A DNA stretch of 57,273 bases from Akkermansia muciniphila. Its GTDB lineage: Bacteria > Verrucomicrobiota > Verrucomicrobiia > Verrucomicrobiales > V1-33. The stretch covers positions 1-57,273 of the forward strand of contig CAMAUV010000029.1 of the NCBI GenBank assembly GCA_945861415.1, given 5' to 3'. Numbering within the stretch: the first letter of the stretch is position 1; every line of letters starts with the position of its first letter. This document shows positions 17,988 through 26,439 of the stretch, piece by piece. Below the pieces are notes generated by a model that saw only the letters and a program-made list of their open reading frames with translations, was not told the DNA's origin and did no database searches. Made by a program: the position numbers and the translations under genes.

Positions 17988-19037
17988 ATGCGCGTTCTCA
18001 TCACAGGTGTCTGCGGATTCGCCGGCCATTCGCTGGCGCGGCAGCTTCCAGCGCTTGTCCCCGGTCTGGAGATCACCGGCTTTGATTCCTTGGCGCGAGC
18101 GGGCAGTGAAATAAACCGCCGCACTAATGGCGTGAAACTTATCCACGGCGACCTGCGCTGCGCTTGCGATTTGGAGAGCCTTCCCGCAGTGGACTGGGTC
18201 ATTGATGCTGCGGCGCAGCCCAGTGTGATGGGTGGGGTAGATGGGAAGTCGAGCAGCCGCCAGATGGTGGAGCACAATCTTCTCGGCACCTTGAACATGC
18301 TCGAATACTGCAAGCGTCACCGCGCCGGGCTCATCCTGCTCAGCACCAGTCGGGTGTGCAGCATCGTCGCGTTGAACGCCCTACCGATGCATGTGAAAGA
18401 CTCACGCTTTGTCCCAACTGCTATGGTGCCGGGCCTGTCGAACAAGGGCGTCAATGAGTCATTCTCCACCGCAACGCCCATTTCGCTCTACGGCAGCACC
18501 AAGCTCGCGTCAGAGTCCCTGGCGCTGGAATACGGTGCGGCGTTCGACTTCCCCGTATATGTGAACCGCTGCGGTGTACTCGCAGGTGCAGAGCAGTTTG
18601 GGACGGCCGAGCAGGGCATCTTCTCGTGGTGGATTCACGCATGGCGTGCACGATTGCCGCTGCGCTATATCGGTTTTGGCGCTGAAGGCTTGCAGGTGCG
18701 CGACGCACTTCATCCTAACGACCTTGCGCGGCTTATTGCTACGCAGCTTGGGAATAACAACACCGCCAAGCCTCAAATCGTCCACATCGGAGGCGGAATG
18801 GATCGCTCCATGTCTCTCGCCGAACTCAGCGTCTGGTGCGCAGGCGCCATGGGTGCGCACGAAGTGGGCCGTGATGAAAACGGCCGCCCCTTCGATGTGC
18901 CTTGGCTTGTCATGGACTCTTCCCTCGCCACATCTACATGGGACTGGCAGCCGGAGATTTCGCTCGAGTCCACGCTGGAGGAAATCGCCCGCCACGCCAC
19001 GAATCACCCGGATTGGATTACACGCGTTAATGCCTGA
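17988..19037 (+). CDS. NAD-dependent sugar epimerase/dehydratase
   Basis: 349 residues from ATG 17988, five bases after the methyltransferase stop. The N-terminal VLITGVCGFAGHSLARQL is the NAD-binding loop; ITGFDSLARAGSE, DWVIDAAAQPSVMGGV and LLSTSRVCS follow, then the active-site YGSTKLASE (YxxxK). Like the gene at 14381 it resembles CDP-paratose 2-epimerases, and ALHPNDLARLI and GGGMDRSMSLAEL support that. The two may act in one branch, for instance as 4,6-modification and epimerisation steps. Substrate not determinable. Confidence 0.75.
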   Translation: MRVLITGVCGFAGHSLARQLPALVPGLEITGFDSLARAGSEINRRTNGVKLIHGDLRCACDLESLPAVDWVIDAAAQPSVMGGVDGKSSSRQMVEHNLLGTLNMLEYCKRHRAGLILLSTSRVCSIVALNALPMHVKDSRFVPTAMVPGLSNKGVNESFSTATPISLYGSTKLASESLALEYGAAFDFPVYVNRCGVLAGAEQFGTAEQGIFSWWIHAWRARLPLRYIGFGAEGLQVRDALHPNDLARLIATQLGNNNTAKPQIVHIGGGMDRSMSLAELSVWCAGAMGAHEVGRDENGRPFDVPWLVMDSSLATSTWDWQPEISLESTLEEIARHATNHPDWITRVNA

Positions 19038-19039
19038 CC

Positions 19040-19870
19040 ATGAACCAGCCGGGTCTACCAGTTGTCGATGCTCCACCGCTTACGCTGTTTAGTGTCATCA
19101 TTCCCGCCCGGGATGAAGAGGGTTGTATCATCAGCACTGTCCGTAATATTCACAATGTCCTCGCCCGAGAAAATGTGCCGCATGAAATCGTCGTCGTTGA
19201 CGATGGCAGCGGCGACACGACATGGAGCCTCCTCACTGCTCTCCGTAGCGAACTCCCCGCTCTTCGCCCCTTGCAGAATCCCGCCCCGCATGGCATCGGC
19301 TGCGCCATCATTCATGGTCTTGATCACTCCAAAGGTGATGCCTGCGTCATCATGATGGCAGACGACTCAGACTCCCCCGAAGAGGCTGTTCTCTACTGGC
19401 AACAACTCCAGAGCGGATACGACTGTGTGTTCGGTAGTCGGTTTATTAAAGGCAGCAAAGTGACCGACTACCCGAGGATCAAGCTCTTTGTGAACCGCTG
19501 CGCCAACTTTTTCATCAGAGTGCTCTTCGCTATCAAGCTGAACGACACCACCAATGCCTTTAAAGCTTACCGGCGTAGGGTCATTGACGGATGCCGCCCG
19601 CTCATTGCCCCGCACTTTAATCTGCTCGTTGAACTTCCGCTTAAAGCAATCGTTCGCGGCTACACATGGAGCATACTTCCCATCACATGGCGAAACCGTC
19701 GCACTGGCGTTGCCAAGTTGAAGATCAGGGAAATGGGCAGCCGTTATCTTTTCATCTGTCTCTACGTCTGGCTCGAGAAATACTTCAGCCGCGGCGACTA
19801 TCACATATCTAGGCGTCCTTCGACTGCCACCACTTCATTGTCTTCAGCTCTCCCATCCTCTTCTGATTAA
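19040..19870 (+). CDS. Family 2 glycosyltransferase (polyprenyl-phosphate sugar synthase-like)
   Basis: 276 residues. GT-A fold motifs are FSVIIPARDEEGCI, EIVVVDDGSGD and the metal-binding MMADDSDSPEE, followed by GSRFIKGSKVTDYP and DTTNAFKAYRR, all typical of DPM1/DPG-like synthases that transfer a sugar to polyprenyl phosphate. No membrane anchor is seen beyond a short hydrophobic stretch (YLFICLYVWLEKYF). The C terminus is Ser/Thr-rich. A polyprenyl-phosphate sugar would suit the GT-C-like membrane protein at 15417. Its stop overlaps the next ATG by one base. Confidence 0.82.
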   Translation: MNQPGLPVVDAPPLTLFSVIIPARDEEGCIISTVRNIHNVLARENVPHEIVVVDDGSGDTTWSLLTALRSELPALRPLQNPAPHGIGCAIIHGLDHSKGDACVIMMADDSDSPEEAVLYWQQLQSGYDCVFGSRFIKGSKVTDYPRIKLFVNRCANFFIRVLFAIKLNDTTNAFKAYRRRVIDGCRPLIAPHFNLLVELPLKAIVRGYTWSILPITWRNRRTGVAKLKIREMGSRYLFICLYVWLEKYFSRGDYHISRRPSTATTSLSSALPSSSD

Positions 19871-20517
19871 TGAGTTTCACTGTTCATTCAACCGCCATCG
19901 TCGATGACAATGTCACCATTGGTGACGGCACGAAAATCTGGCACTTCGCACACATTTGCCCCGGTGCAAAAATAGGCGCAAACTGCATTTTCGGGCAGAA
20001 CACGATGGTCGCAAATGACGTCGTCATTGGATCCAATGTTAAGGTGCAGAACAACGTTGCCATTTACACCGGCACTGTGATTGAAGACGATGTTTTCCTT
20101 GGCCCTTCCTGCGTGCTGACGAACGTCACCAACCCACGCAGCCAGGTGAAGCGCCATTCGCTTTATGAAAAAACGCTCATCCGCCGGGGCACTACCATTG
20201 GAGCAAATGCCACCATTGTCTGCGGAATCACGCTCGGGCGATATTCCTTCATTGCCGCGGGTGCCGTCATCGCCAAAGATGTTCCCGATTACGGATTCAT
20301 CATGGGCTTACCCGGACGTCTCAGAGGCTGGATGAGTCGCCACGGGCACCTGCTAAATTTCAACAACGCCGGCCGCGCGACCTGCCCTGAGTCCGGATTC
20401 GAGTACGAACTGAAAGACAACTCGGTTCGCTGCCTCACACTTGATGAGGAAGCCCCGCTACCCAATGAACTCTCCGCCGGCGCAAGGTCATACGACGACT
20501 TCAAAGCCATCGCTTGA
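19870..20517 (+). CDS. wbpD: UDP-amino-sugar N-acetyltransferase (WbpD/WlbB-like, left-handed beta helix)
   Basis: 215 residues, mostly hexapeptide repeats (for example VTIGDGTKIWHFAHI, AKIGANCIFG, VVIGSNVKVQNNVAIY). IWHFAHI and CVLTNVTNPRSQ are shared with WbpD/WlbB, the trimeric acetyl-CoA-dependent enzymes that N-acetylate the 3-amino group of UDP-GlcNAc3NA. The last ~45 residues (CPESGFEYELKDNSVRCL) are the usual C-terminal tail of this subgroup. It precedes wbpE by 47 bases, the expected pathway partner. Cytoplasmic. Confidence 0.85.
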   Translation: MSFTVHSTAIVDDNVTIGDGTKIWHFAHICPGAKIGANCIFGQNTMVANDVVIGSNVKVQNNVAIYTGTVIEDDVFLGPSCVLTNVTNPRSQVKRHSLYEKTLIRRGTTIGANATIVCGITLGRYSFIAAGAVIAKDVPDYGFIMGLPGRLRGWMSRHGHLLNFNNAGRATCPESGFEYELKDNSVRCLTLDEEAPLPNELSAGARSYDDFKAIA

Positions 20518-20520
20518 GAA

Positions 20521-20549
20521 CTGAACACAGTGCACTGAAATCTGAACAC
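20521..20549. repeat. Short direct repeat with central palindrome
   Basis: CTGAACAC occurs at 20521-20528 and again at 20542-20549, with the perfect palindrome CAGTGCACTG (20528-20537) between. It occupies the gap between wbpD and wbpE. Function unknown; it may be an intergenic repeat relic. Confidence 0.35.
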
Positions 20550-20564
20550 TGAAACCTTATCCAA

Positions 20565-21752
20565 ATGAAAGTTTCTCTCCTCGACGTCAACGCCCAGAAC
20601 CTTCCCCTCGAAGCAGAACTCACCGCCGCCTTCACCAGTGTGCTGCGCTCCGGGCAGTTCATCATGGGACCCGAGTGTGATGCGATTGAAAAAGAGATCG
20701 CCGCGATGGTTGAGTGCAAAAACGGTATCGGCTGCTCTTCCGGCACGGATGCCATCCTGCTCGCGCTCATGGCGCTGGGCATTGGGCCCGGCGATGAAGT
20801 GCTGGTGCCCACCTTCACCTTTTTTGCCACCGCCGGCTGCGTGGCGCGCGTTGGGGCGACACCGGTGTTTGTAGACGCCTGCCCGATTTGCTTCAACATC
20901 GACACGAAAAAAGCAGCGGCGAAAATTACTGCGAAAACTAAAGCCATTATCCCCGTGCACCTCTTCGGTCAGGCCGCGGACATGGATGCGGTGATGGCTC
21001 TGGCAAGAGAGCACAACCTCTTCGTCATCGAAGACGGAGCGCAGGCCATCGGAGCGAAATACAAAGGTAAGCCTGTCGGCAGCATCGGCCACTTTGGCAC
21101 CTACAGCTTCTTCCCCAGCAAGAACCTCGGTGGCTTTGGCGATGGAGGATTCCTTGTCGCGAATGATGACGTCCTTACAGACCGTGCGCGTCTTCTCCGC
21201 ACGCACGGCAGCCGTCCGAAATACTATCACAAATTTGTGGGCGGGAACTTCCGTCTCGATTCTCTCCAGGCGGCGCTCCTCCGCGTGAAGCTGCGCCGCT
21301 ATGACGAGTATACCAAAGCCCGTCAGGCCAACGCCGCCTACTACACGGCAAAGCTCAGCGCCCTGCCCGGAGTGGTGGCAGCCGACCCGGCCCACTGCAA
21401 ATGCGCCAGCTCGCAGGACGCCGCTTTGGCCGCGGCCGGCGCGAAGATCGTCCTGCCCACCCCTTACGCGCACAACGACCACATTTGGAATCAATACACC
21501 CTGCGCGTCATCGGCGAGGGCCGGCGCGATGCACTCAAGAAACATCTCACCAACGCGGGCATCGGCTGCGAGATATACTATCCCGTCACCATGGATCAGC
21601 AGGAATGCTTCGCCTACACCAGCGACTGGGCGCGCAGCGACTGCGATACCGCACACCGCCTCGCAAGTGAGGCCATCAGCATCCCCATTTTCCCGGAACT
21701 TTCGGATGAGCAAAAAGATGCCGTCATTGCTCAAATCGCGGCTTGGTTGTAG
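20565..21752 (+). CDS. wbpE: DegT/DnrJ/EryC1 aminotransferase, WbpE-like
   Basis: 395 residues of the PLP-dependent sugar aminotransferase family. GCSSGTDAILLALMALGIGPGDE is the phosphate-binding region, VIEDGAQAIGAKYKG the PLP-ring stacking segment, and FFPSKNLGGFGDGG carries the Schiff-base Lys186. GQFIMGPECDAIE and GIGCEIYYPV are typical of WbpE/WlbC. It would transfer an amino group to C3 of UDP-3-keto-GlcNAcA made by WbpB. It carries an insertion relative to short family members near residues 265-285 (HCKCASSQDAALAAAGAK). Confidence 0.87.
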   Translation: MKVSLLDVNAQNLPLEAELTAAFTSVLRSGQFIMGPECDAIEKEIAAMVECKNGIGCSSGTDAILLALMALGIGPGDEVLVPTFTFFATAGCVARVGATPVFVDACPICFNIDTKKAAAKITAKTKAIIPVHLFGQAADMDAVMALAREHNLFVIEDGAQAIGAKYKGKPVGSIGHFGTYSFFPSKNLGGFGDGGFLVANDDVLTDRARLLRTHGSRPKYYHKFVGGNFRLDSLQAALLRVKLRRYDEYTKARQANAAYYTAKLSALPGVVAADPAHCKCASSQDAALAAAGAKIVLPTPYAHNDHIWNQYTLRVIGEGRRDALKKHLTNAGIGCEIYYPVTMDQQECFAYTSDWARSDCDTAHRLASEAISIPIFPELSDEQKDAVIAQIAAWL

Positions 21753-21903
21753 GAGCCACGGGGAAAATGGGGAACTGTTTCTGTCTTAAATGATCACATC
21801 GGGCAGCCTTGGAGCCCATCCAATTGCTCCGCGGCAAGGCCCTGGCGATCTGGATCATATCCGAGCCTGAAAAACCTTTCCACCAGCCTTACTTTACTCC
21901 AGC

Positions 21904-23469
21904 ATGAATCATGAAACGCCCAGCCCGGCGCCGTTGCCAATGCTCTCCCCGGAGACGCTTCAGGACGGTCCGTGGTTTGAAAACGTAAAACGGGCCTACG
22001 AGGTGCGCACGAAGCCATCGCATCCTCCTAAGTGGCTGGTGCCGGTTATAGGTTTCTCCATTGCGGGGTTTTTGTGGCTGATCGGCTGGCGAAAGACTGC
22101 AATCGTGGGAGGCAGCATTGTGGCAGTTATGTTACTGTTGGAATTCGTGCATCCTGTGACGGCACGGAAGGTGCAGAAGGGGCTTGCGATGTTTGGCGCG
22201 TGGGTGGGACAGGCCATTGGCTGGCTCCTGTTGTGCCCTCTATTCCTCATCGTTGGGCCGTTCTCCCGGGTTTTCACCCGCGTGATGGGGGCTGATCCTC
22301 TCGGGCGGCGGATGGCGAATGCGCCGAGCTACTGGCATTTTGGCGCACCGGAAAACGTGCGGACGAAAAACACGGCGAGCATGTTCTGTGTGGAGCGGAA
22401 ATCCGCTGGCGGGAGGAACTGGCTGGGCGCTCTCGCGGTGCTGGGCGTTCTTGGACTCATCGTGGGCGAGCTTGTGCTGCGCTTCTGGTTCGGTTTCCAC
22501 GACCCGCTGCTCTATATGCAGGATGCGTCGAGCGGCTACCGCATGAGACCCGGTCAGGACATTCGTACGGGCCGCGGCGAGGTCCATGTAAACAATTACT
22601 CAATGCGGTATCACCGCGACGTGACTGCGGAGAAGCCGGCGGATACCTACCGCATTCTGGTGCTGAGTGACTCCACCGGGTTTGGTGGAGAATATCACAC
22701 GAACGAGCAGACCTACTGCGGCCTGCTGGAGAAGCGGCTCAACGAGCGCTACGGCAGCGGTAAAAAGTTTGAAGTGCTGCCTGCCTGCACAAATGGTTGG
22801 GGGCCGCAGCATTTGCTGGGCTATATCTGGAAGAATGGCGTCTTTTCAGCGGACTCCGTGATCGTCGCCATGTCTGCGGGGAACATTGACCGTCCGCTGA
22901 CCAGCATGTCGGCAACGCGCTACCTGGCGGCAAAGCCGAGCTTCGCCTTGGAGACGGTGGCCGTGATGCTGTGCGATGACGTAAAGCGCCGCCTCGTCAC
23001 CGGAGGACGTGATTTTTACCACGATGATGCAGAGGGAATTAAGCAGCACGAGGCCGGGGCGCAGGCATTTCTTGATCTGGGTCTGACGATTCGCGAAAAA
23101 GGCTGTGCCGAAGTCTTTTACGAGGCGTTACCGCAGCTGTGTTACGATCAGGACTGCTTCCTCGCGACCGTGGCGAGGGGCGGGAAGTTCTACACCTACT
23201 ACCAGCGGGTAAAGGAGAAGCTGGATACGGCAGACTTCGTGATGGAGTATCCCCAAGAGTTGCTCAAAGGTCTCGGCACGCGCGAGGTGAACGACATTTT
23301 CGCCAAAGGAGGAAAAGATGAAGGCCACTACGCTGAGCGTGGTCACTCTATTTACGCGGACTACCTGATCGGTCAGCTCACTGCGCGCTCCGCGGCGTTC
23401 CGGAAGTATGCTGGCCTGCCGGAACCCGGGCAGGCGCATGAACCTAAACTCCCCCGGCCGACACCATGA
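21904..23469 (+). CDS. SxtJ-like membrane domain fused to an SGNH/GDSL-type hydrolase
   Basis: 521 residues in two parts. Residues ~35-155 contain hydrophobic segments and the tail FSRVFTRVMGADPLG followed by SYWHFG, which matches SxtJ-family mini membrane proteins normally encoded separately next to carbamoyltransferases. After another membrane helix (~170-190), residues ~240-500 form an SGNH-like domain: block I RILVLSDSTGFGGE (Ser257), NGWGPQHLLGY, and DEGH (472-475) as the Asp-x-x-His block. The hydrolase part is predicted to face the periplasm, where it could add or remove acyl groups on the polymer. It overlaps the carbamoyltransferase start by four bases (ATGA). The fusion is unusual. 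Confidence 0.75.
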   Translation: MNHETPSPAPLPMLSPETLQDGPWFENVKRAYEVRTKPSHPPKWLVPVIGFSIAGFLWLIGWRKTAIVGGSIVAVMLLLEFVHPVTARKVQKGLAMFGAWVGQAIGWLLLCPLFLIVGPFSRVFTRVMGADPLGRRMANAPSYWHFGAPENVRTKNTASMFCVERKSAGGRNWLGALAVLGVLGLIVGELVLRFWFGFHDPLLYMQDASSGYRMRPGQDIRTGRGEVHVNNYSMRYHRDVTAEKPADTYRILVLSDSTGFGGEYHTNEQTYCGLLEKRLNERYGSGKKFEVLPACTNGWGPQHLLGYIWKNGVFSADSVIVAMSAGNIDRPLTSMSATRYLAAKPSFALETVAVMLCDDVKRRLVTGGRDFYHDDAEGIKQHEAGAQAFLDLGLTIREKGCAEVFYEALPQLCYDQDCFLATVARGGKFYTYYQRVKEKLDTADFVMEYPQELLKGLGTREVNDIFAKGGKDEGHYAERGHSIYADYLIGQLTARSAAFRKYAGLPEPGQAHEPKLPRPTP

Positions 23470-25301
23470 ATATTTTAGGAGTCAGCGCATTGTATCACGA
23501 CAGCGCCGCGGCGCTCATCAGCAATGGTGAGATCGTCGCCGCTGCGCAGGAGGAGCGCTTCAGCCGGAAGAAACACGACGAGCGGCTGCCGCTCGGCGCG
23601 ATGACGTGGTGCCTAGAAGAAGGCGGGGTGCCGAAGGATGGGCTGGATGCGGTGGTGTTCTTTGACAAGCCGCTCACCAAGCTGACGCGGATGCTGGAGA
23701 CTTACGGTCAGGTGGCGCCGCGGGGCTTGAAGAGCTTCATGGCGGGCGTGCCGATCTGGCTCAAGGACAAAGGCTGGGTGGGAATGCAGATTGAGAAGCA
23801 TCTGCGGCGCATCGGTTATCAGAAGCCTGCGAAGTTTTACTTTCCCGAGCATCACCAGAGCCACGCGGCGAGCGCGTTCTTCCCGTCGCCATTTGAAGAG
23901 GCGGCCATCATCACCGCGGATGGCGTGGGCGAGTGGGCCAGCACGAGCATCGGCAAGGGCGAGGGGAATCGCATGGAGCTGACGGTGGAAGGACGCTTCC
24001 CGCATTCGATCGGGCTGCTGTATAGCGCGTTTACTTACTACACGGGCTTCAAGGTGAACTCCGGCGAGTATAAGCTCATGGGCCTCGCGCCCTATGGCGA
24101 GCCGGTGTATGTGGACCGCATCAAAGAGAAGCTGATGCGCATTCACGAGGATGGCAGCGTGTGGCTGGATATGAGCTATTTCGGATTCCTCGATGGCTTT
24201 CGCATGACGAATGAGAAGTTCGACGCGCTCTTCGGCGGCCCGCGGCGGAAGGGTGAGAGCGAACTGACGAAGAAGGAGATGGACCTCGCGAAGAGCATCC
24301 AGGTGGTGACGGAGGAAATCATGCTCAAGACGGCGCGCTACGCCCGCGCCATTACCGGGAAGCGGAATCTGGTGATGGCCGGCGGGGTGGCGCTGAACTG
24401 CGTGGCCAATGGACACATCCTGCGTGAGGGCATTTTTGATGATGTGTGGATTCAGCCGGCCAGTGGCGATGCCGGCGGCGCGCTCGGTGCGGCGCTTTAT
24501 GTGTGGCATCAGGCGCTGGGCAAGCCGCGGGACATGAGCAAGGCCAAGCCGGACTTCATGTGCGGCTCGGCACTGGGGCCGGGCTTCACGAATGAGCAGG
24601 TGAAGGCGTTCGTGGAGAGCAACGGCATCCCCGCGACGTTCATGCCGGATGAGCAGCGGAATGCGTTCCTCGCGGAGAATCTGGCGAACGAGAAAGTGGT
24701 GGGCCTGCTCCAGGGGAAGTGTGAATTCGGCCCGCGCGCGCTGGGTTTTCGCAGCATCCTCGCGGATGCGCGCAGTGAGAAGATGCAGTCGTTCCTGAAT
24801 CTGGCGACGAAGTTCCGCGAGAGCTTCCGCCCGTTCGCGCCCATTTGTTTGAAGGAGCACGCGCACGAGTTCTTCGAGAAGATTCACGACTCGCCCTACA
24901 TGCTCCTCGTGGATCAGGTGAAGGCCTCGCGTTGCACCAAGGGCACAGCCGATGAGCACAAGCTCGGCATGGTGGAGTGGGTGAACCGGAGCCGCAGCGA
25001 CGTGCCCGCCGTGACGCACGTGGACTACTCCGCGCGCATCCAAACGGTTGACCGCGACCGCAATGCGCGGCTGCATGATATTCTCACCGCGTTCCACCAG
25101 CGCACGGGCTATCCCATTCTGGTGAACACCAGCTTCAACGTGCGCAGCGAGCCGATCGTCTGCACGCCGTCCGATGCCTACCGCTGCTTCATGCGCACCG
25201 GCATAGATATTCTCGTCCTCGAAAATTACGTTCTGACCAAACCTGAACAGCCTCCTTGGAAAGAAACGAAGAGCTGGCAGGAGGAGTTCGGACTGGATTG
25301 A
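23466..25301 (+). CDS. Carbamoyltransferase (NodU/SxtI type)
   Basis: 611 residues, full length. The N-terminal ASKHA-type ATPase fold starts NILGVSALYHDSAAALI and EERFSRKKHDE; HHQSHAASAFFPSPF and ITADGVGEWAS are the metal/ATP-site motifs; GGVALNCVANGHI and the C-terminal carbamoyl-transfer domain (GKCEFGPRALGFRSILADAR, FRPFAPICL, NTSFNVRSEPIV) follow. It uses carbamoyl phosphate and ATP to carbamoylate a hydroxyl, here presumably of a sugar residue. Neighbours on both sides (SxtJ fusion, DUF5989 mini-protein) are the usual companions of this family. Confidence 0.92.
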   Translation: MNILGVSALYHDSAAALISNGEIVAAAQEERFSRKKHDERLPLGAMTWCLEEGGVPKDGLDAVVFFDKPLTKLTRMLETYGQVAPRGLKSFMAGVPIWLKDKGWVGMQIEKHLRRIGYQKPAKFYFPEHHQSHAASAFFPSPFEEAAIITADGVGEWASTSIGKGEGNRMELTVEGRFPHSIGLLYSAFTYYTGFKVNSGEYKLMGLAPYGEPVYVDRIKEKLMRIHEDGSVWLDMSYFGFLDGFRMTNEKFDALFGGPRRKGESELTKKEMDLAKSIQVVTEEIMLKTARYARAITGKRNLVMAGGVALNCVANGHILREGIFDDVWIQPASGDAGGALGAALYVWHQALGKPRDMSKAKPDFMCGSALGPGFTNEQVKAFVESNGIPATFMPDEQRNAFLAENLANEKVVGLLQGKCEFGPRALGFRSILADARSEKMQSFLNLATKFRESFRPFAPICLKEHAHEFFEKIHDSPYMLLVDQVKASRCTKGTADEHKLGMVEWVNRSRSDVPAVTHVDYSARIQTVDRDRNARLHDILTAFHQRTGYPILVNTSFNVRSEPIVCTPSDAYRCFMRTGIDILVLENYVLTKPEQPPWKETKSWQEEFGLD

Positions 25302-25310
25302 TTTTACGCC

Positions 25311-25475
25311 ATGCTGCACCTCACCTGGTTTTTTAGAATAATCCGCGATGTAGCCGTCTATGGCTGGAAGAACCGCTCGTTCGGTCTCGCGGCGATGATC
25401 CTCGTGCTCCTCGGGATCGGCCTCATCATCGGCGCGGCGGCAGTGAGCGCGCCCTGGATTTACACGCTGTTTTGA
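25311..25475 (+). CDS. DUF5989-like mini membrane protein
   Basis: A 54-residue gene nine bases after the carbamoyltransferase. It reads [35 protein letters not shown], one membrane helix, and the C-terminal APWIYTLF. The [12 protein letters not shown] segment and the terminal A-P-x-I-Y-T-L-F are the recognisable marks of the DUF5989 proteins found beside NodU/SxtI carbamoyltransferases together with SxtJ. Role unknown; probably a small membrane partner. Too short for most gene callers. Confidence 0.8.
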   Translation: MLHLTWFFRIIRDVAVYGWKNRSFGLAAMILVLLGIGLIIGAAAVSAPWIYTLF

Positions 25476-25485
25476 CCCCAAACGG

Positions 25486-26439
25486 ATGCTAACTGGCAAA
25501 AACATCTTCGTGACCGGCGGCGCCGGATTCATCGGCACCACGCTTATTGAGCGGCTGGTGGCGGAGAATCGCGTGACGGCTTATGACAACCTGACGCGCA
25601 ACACGCTCCAGTCGCGCCCTGAACTTGCCGGACATCCGAATCTCAAGCTGGTGCAGGGGGACGTCCTCGATCTCGCGCACCTCACTGCGGCGATGGCGGG
25701 TCATGACACAGCGGTTCACGCCGCAGGTATCGCGGGGATTGATACGGTGATTAAGAGCCCGGTGCGGACCATGCGGGTGAACATGATCGGCACGGCGAAC
25801 GCACTGGAAGCCGCGCAGGCAGCGGGTGTTTCACACCGGTTTGTGGACTTCAGCACCTCGGAAGTCTTCGGCAGCATGGCGTATCGCTCCTCTGAGACTG
25901 ACCAGACCGTTTCCGGCTCCGCGGGTGAAGCGCGCTGGACTTACGCGGTGAGCAAGCTGGCCGGCGAGCATTTGGCAAAGGCTTACCACTCCGAGCACGG
26001 TCTGCCGGTGGTGACAGTGAGGCCATTCAACGTCTATGGTCCCGGACAGACCGGCGAGGGGGCGATGCAGATTTTTATCCAGCGGGCGCTGCGCGACGAG
26101 GACATCAACATCTACGGCGACGGCACGCAAATCCGCGCGTGGTGTTTTGTGGACGATTTTGTAGAGTGCCTCATGCACTGTCTGGAAAGCCCGCGCGCGG
26201 TGGGCGAAAGCTTCAACATCGGCAATGCCCGTGCCATCATGACCACACTGGGCCTCGCGCAGATGGTCTGCCGCGTTCTGAATTCCAAGTCGAAGGTGCT
26301 CTTCAAGCCCGCGCTGTCCGCCGACATCGCGCTGCGAATTCCCAGCGTGGACAAGGCAGAGGAACTACTCGGCTTCAAAGCGCAGGTGGACCTTGATGAA
26401 GGTATCCTGCGCACCGCGGAATACTTCCGCTCCCTCTGA
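25486..26439 (+). CDS. NAD-dependent epimerase/dehydratase (GalE-like)
   Basis: 317 residues. The NAD loop [18 protein letters not shown] is intact, [16 protein letters not shown] and FSTSEVFG follow, and the active site is YAVSKLAGE (YxxxK). [16 protein letters not shown] and [12 protein letters not shown] are family hallmarks. It could be a UDP-hexose 4-epimerase or a dehydratase; residues outside the catalytic motif do not decide. Its stop overlaps the start of the next aminotransferase by one base, so a coupled pair that introduces an amino group is likely. Confidence 0.8.
   Translation: MLTGKNIFVTGGAGFIGTTLIERLVAENRVTAYDNLTRNTLQSRPELAGHPNLKLVQGDVLDLAHLTAAMAGHDTAVHAAGIAGIDTVIKSPVRTMRVNMIGTANALEAAQAAGVSHRFVDFSTSEVFGSMAYRSSETDQTVSGSAGEARWTYAVSKLAGEHLAKAYHSEHGLPVVTVRPFNVYGPGQTGEGAMQIFIQRALRDEDINIYGDGTQIRAWCFVDDFVECLMHCLESPRAVGESFNIGNARAIMTTLGLAQMVCRVLNSKSKVLFKPALSADIALRIPSVDKAEELLGFKAQVDLDEGILRTAEYFRSL

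Noticed and set aside
20289..21734. 481-codon minus-strand open frame opposite wbpD and wbpE
   Set aside because: Antisense shadow across two conserved plus-strand genes; no recognisable motif.
23613..25541. 642-codon open frame on the minus strand opposite the carbamoyltransferase
   Set aside because: It lies wholly antisense to a clearly conserved gene, has Arg/His/Ala-biased content typical of GC-rich antisense frames, and shows no domain motifs.
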